Below are positions 62,034 to 64,000 of a stretch of DNA of 64,000 nucleotides, in pieces. The notes below the pieces were generated by a model, which was not told the DNA's origin, searched no databases, and saw nothing but the letters and a program-made list of their open reading frames with translations. How positions within the stretch are numbered: the stretch's first letter is position 1; every line of letters begins with the position of its first letter. Origin of the DNA: Cedecea colo (GTDB lineage Bacteria > Pseudomonadota > Gammaproteobacteria > Enterobacterales > Enterobacteriaceae); assembly GCF_011808225.1 (NCBI RefSeq), contig NZ_SOYS01000001.1, positions 448,517 through 512,516 of the forward strand. Reading direction: 5' to 3'. The position numbers and the translations under genes were made by a program.

Positions 62034-62936
62034 TTAGAGCAAGCCTTTTTGCTGCAGGAATTCGCGGGCGACCTGCTGCGGGGATTCATGGTCGATATCC
62101 ACCTTCGCGTTCAGGGAGGAGATCACGTCGTTATTCAGCAGGCCGGTGAGGGTATTCATTGCCTCTTCCAGCCCCGGATTGGCGGCCAGCGTCTCTTTAC
62201 GCACTACGGGCGTGACCGCATAGCTTGGGAAAAAGCCCTTATCGTCTTCCAGCACTTTTAAATCGAAGCCTTTGACTCGTCCGTCAGTGGTGTAAACCAG
62301 GCCCGCGTCGACAAACCCATCGCGCACCGCGTTATACACAAGGCCGGGGTCCATCTGGCGAATCTGCGGTCTGTCCAGCGGCATATTGTAGGCTTCCTGC
62401 AGGGGTTTCATTCCGTCACTTCGCCCGGAGAATTCCAGATCCAGACCTAACATCCAGTTCTTCTTCGGCTCGGTCTGGCGAATGTGCTCAATTTTTTCCG
62501 CCAGCTCCGACATGGTATTGATGTTCTCTTCCTCGGCACGCTTACGCTGCATCGCAAAGGCGTAGGTGTTGTTCATATCCGCAGGCTTAAGCCACACCAG
62601 ACCCAGCTTCGCATCCAGTTTTTTCACCGTTTCGTAGGACTCCTGCGGCGTCATACGCTTATTGATATGGTTGTAAATAATCAGTGACGTGCCGGTATAT
62701 TCCCAGGTCATATCGATTTGTTTATTGACCATCGCGTTGCGGGAAATCACCGCGGCAATATTCGTCTTTGGGGTTATCTGAAAGCCTTTTTTGCGCAAAT
62801 ACTGTGTGGTCATGGCCGAGAGAATATGCTGCTCGGTAAAACCTTTGGTGGCAAACACGATAGGCTCTGCCCGAGCCGTGCCAGCCAGCACAGTCGTGAC
62901 GGCAAAGGCGGCCAGCAGATATTTAAACGGTTTCAT
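62034..62936 (-). CDS. osmX: Osmoprotectant-binding protein OsmX
   Basis: A 300-aa periplasmic binding protein with a signal peptide ending TARA. The OpuAC-type fold shows [16 protein letters not shown] near the start and [12 protein letters not shown]. Aromatic residues for quaternary-amine binding are likely but cannot be assigned. It lies ten bases upstream of osmW. Confidence 0.92.
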   Translation of the reverse strand: MKPFKYLLAAFAVTTVLAGTARAEPIVFATKGFTEQHILSAMTTQYLRKKGFQITPKTNIAAVISRNAMVNKQIDMTWEYTGTSLIIYNHINKRMTPQESYETVKKLDAKLGLVWLKPADMNNTYAFAMQRKRAEEENINTMSELAEKIEHIRQTEPKKNWMLGLDLEFSGRSDGMKPLQEAYNMPLDRPQIRQMDPGLVYNAVRDGFVDAGLVYTTDGRVKGFDLKVLEDDKGFFPSYAVTPVVRKETLAANPGLEEAMNTLTGLLNNDVISSLNAKVDIDHESPQQVAREFLQQKGLL

Positions 62937-62955
62937 ACAACGCTCCTTATTATTG

Positions 62956-63672
62956 TTATTTCGCGGTGTGCGGGCTTAAAACCCGACCCAGTCCGGCTAA
63001 GGCCATATCAAGGAACAGAGCAAACAGCGCGGTCGCCGCCGCGCCCAGAATCAGCGTCGGGAAGTCATTTAAATAGATGCCCGGGAAGATAAGCTCACCG
63101 TAGCTGCTGGCCCCAATCAGGAACGCAAGCGGCGCGGTACCGACGTTTATGGCGGTGGCGATGCGAATACCGGAAAGGATAACCGGCCAGGCGTTAGGAA
63201 ATTCTACCTGGCACAGACGCTGCCATTTAGTCATGCCGATGCCGTTTGCTGCTTCAATCAACGAAGCGGGCACGCCGCACAGCCCGGCATAGGTGTTACG
63301 CACAATTGGCAGAAGAGATGCCAGGAACAGGGCGATAATGGCCGGTTTGTCGCCAATGCCGATAATCACCATTGCCAGCGCCAGCACGGCCAGCGGCGGC
63401 AGCGTATTGCCCACGTTAAAAATTTGCATGACGTATTCAGCCCAGCGACGAGCGGCCGGACGGCTCAGCAGGATGCCGCTCGGAATACCGACCAGTAACG
63501 CCAGCGCCATAGAACTGAAGACCAGGATCAGATGCTGTTGCCCGAGATAAAATAAATCGACCTGGCGTGCCTTAATGGTTTCTGGCCCGATACTCCAGAC
63601 CAGCAGTCCGAGCACCACAACCAGCGCCAGAGCGCCCCAAAGGGTACGTTTTATAAAGGATGCGTTTTGCAT
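62956..63672 (-). CDS. osmY: Osmoprotectant ABC transporter permease OsmY
   Basis: A 238-aa permease and the first gene of the operon, with [20 protein letters not shown] as EAA loop. The ATG at 63672 has AGGGAG upstream; a GTG at 63708 would add twelve residues. The symbol follows the Salmonella osmU operon (osmVWXY) and is unrelated to the E. coli periplasmic protein OsmY. Confidence 0.9.
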   Translation of the reverse strand: MQNASFIKRTLWGALALVVVLGLLVWSIGPETIKARQVDLFYLGQQHLILVFSSMALALLVGIPSGILLSRPAARRWAEYVMQIFNVGNTLPPLAVLALAMVIIGIGDKPAIIALFLASLLPIVRNTYAGLCGVPASLIEAANGIGMTKWQRLCQVEFPNAWPVILSGIRIATAINVGTAPLAFLIGASSYGELIFPGIYLNDFPTLILGAAATALFALFLDMALAGLGRVLSPHTAK

Positions 63673-64000
63673 TGCGGTGTGTCTCCCTGTTGCACGCTTT
63701 ATAGCCACCAGCAGGTGGCCTGTTGTTATGCCTTGTGTCGGCAGGGTGTTAAAAGCTATAGCAACGTCGCGGGAATGCTTCCAGTCGGGGTAATGATTGT
63801 GTGACTAATGATTTATAGGCTGAATGCCAGACTGGCCCTTGCGCCGCCTCGTTTGCAGGCGCAACGTAAAGAATCGTCTTAAAAAGGTTAACGCTTGGTT
63901 ACGGTGTAACTTTCAGGGGCTGGAGGGCGGGGTAAATCACAGGGCGGATGCGCGGCTGCGCTATCCACCCCACGCAGATCCTTAGTAATAAAGCTCTTTT
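63673..64000. other. Upstream region of osmU to window end
   Basis: No gene recognised. It should hold the osmotically controlled promoter of the operon, but none was confidently read. A perfect TTGCGCC / GGCGCAA hairpin (63839-63864) may be a terminator of a gene lying past the edge. Confidence 0.3.

Overview
The window is chromosomal DNA of a member of the Enterobacteriaceae. Many proteins have the length and sequence expected of their Escherichia coli counterparts (TopA 865 aa, AcnA 891, PyrF 245, RibA 196, AnsP 499, FsaA 220), and long stretches keep the E. coli gene order. The genus cannot be fixed by eye. The lac genes without lacA, the Salmonella-type osmU transporter and the beta-glycoside pair point to the Enterobacter, Kosakonia or Cronobacter side of the family.

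Region 1 (1-4.8 kb): the 3' end of ppsA, then a two-gene operon for a GPH-family sugar symporter and a GH3 beta-glycosidase, placed where E. coli would have rluB next to btuR. Region 2 (4.8-21.7 kb): a conserved block with btuR-yciK, sohB, yciN, topA, cysB, the small genes ymiA-yciX-ymiC, acnA, ribA, pgpB, lapAB, pyrF-yciH, osmB and yciT. Region 3 (21.8-26.1 kb): an anaerobic sugar module, ybiY-ybiW divergent from fsaA, sits between yciT and yciZ, which are neighbours in E. coli. Its divergent promoter carries a CTTTC-rich palindrome and an FNR-like box. Region 4 (26.2-31.5 kb): a paoABCD-type molybdenum aldehyde oxidoreductase operon plus a MocA-like gene. Its iron-sulfur subunit has lost the Tat signal.

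Region 5 (31.6-37.8 kb): umuDC under a LexA box, then accessory genes: an unrecognised 216-aa protein, an MscS-type channel, an overlapping ABM-ACT-ArsR operon, and a DUF4186 gene. Region 6 (37.8-51.9 kb): pqqU, idi and ansP. A lac module (lacI, a DUF924 gene, lacZ, lacY) with recognisable O1, O2, promoter and CRP site lies between ansP and the yncG-like GST. Then come nhoA, pptA and an esterase. Region 7 (52-59.8 kb): ydgD, ydgU, asr (with an RstA box), an M32 carboxypeptidase, ynfM/ynfL, mlc (with CRP and Mlc sites) and the bioD paralogue ynfK. Region 8 (59.8-64 kb): a decayed HisD-family pseudogene, an intergenic repeat, and the osmVWXY osmoprotectant ABC transporter.

No tRNA, rRNA, CRISPR array, transposase or integrase gene was recognised. 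The window differs from the E. coli arrangement through inserted metabolic cassettes rather than obvious mobile elements.
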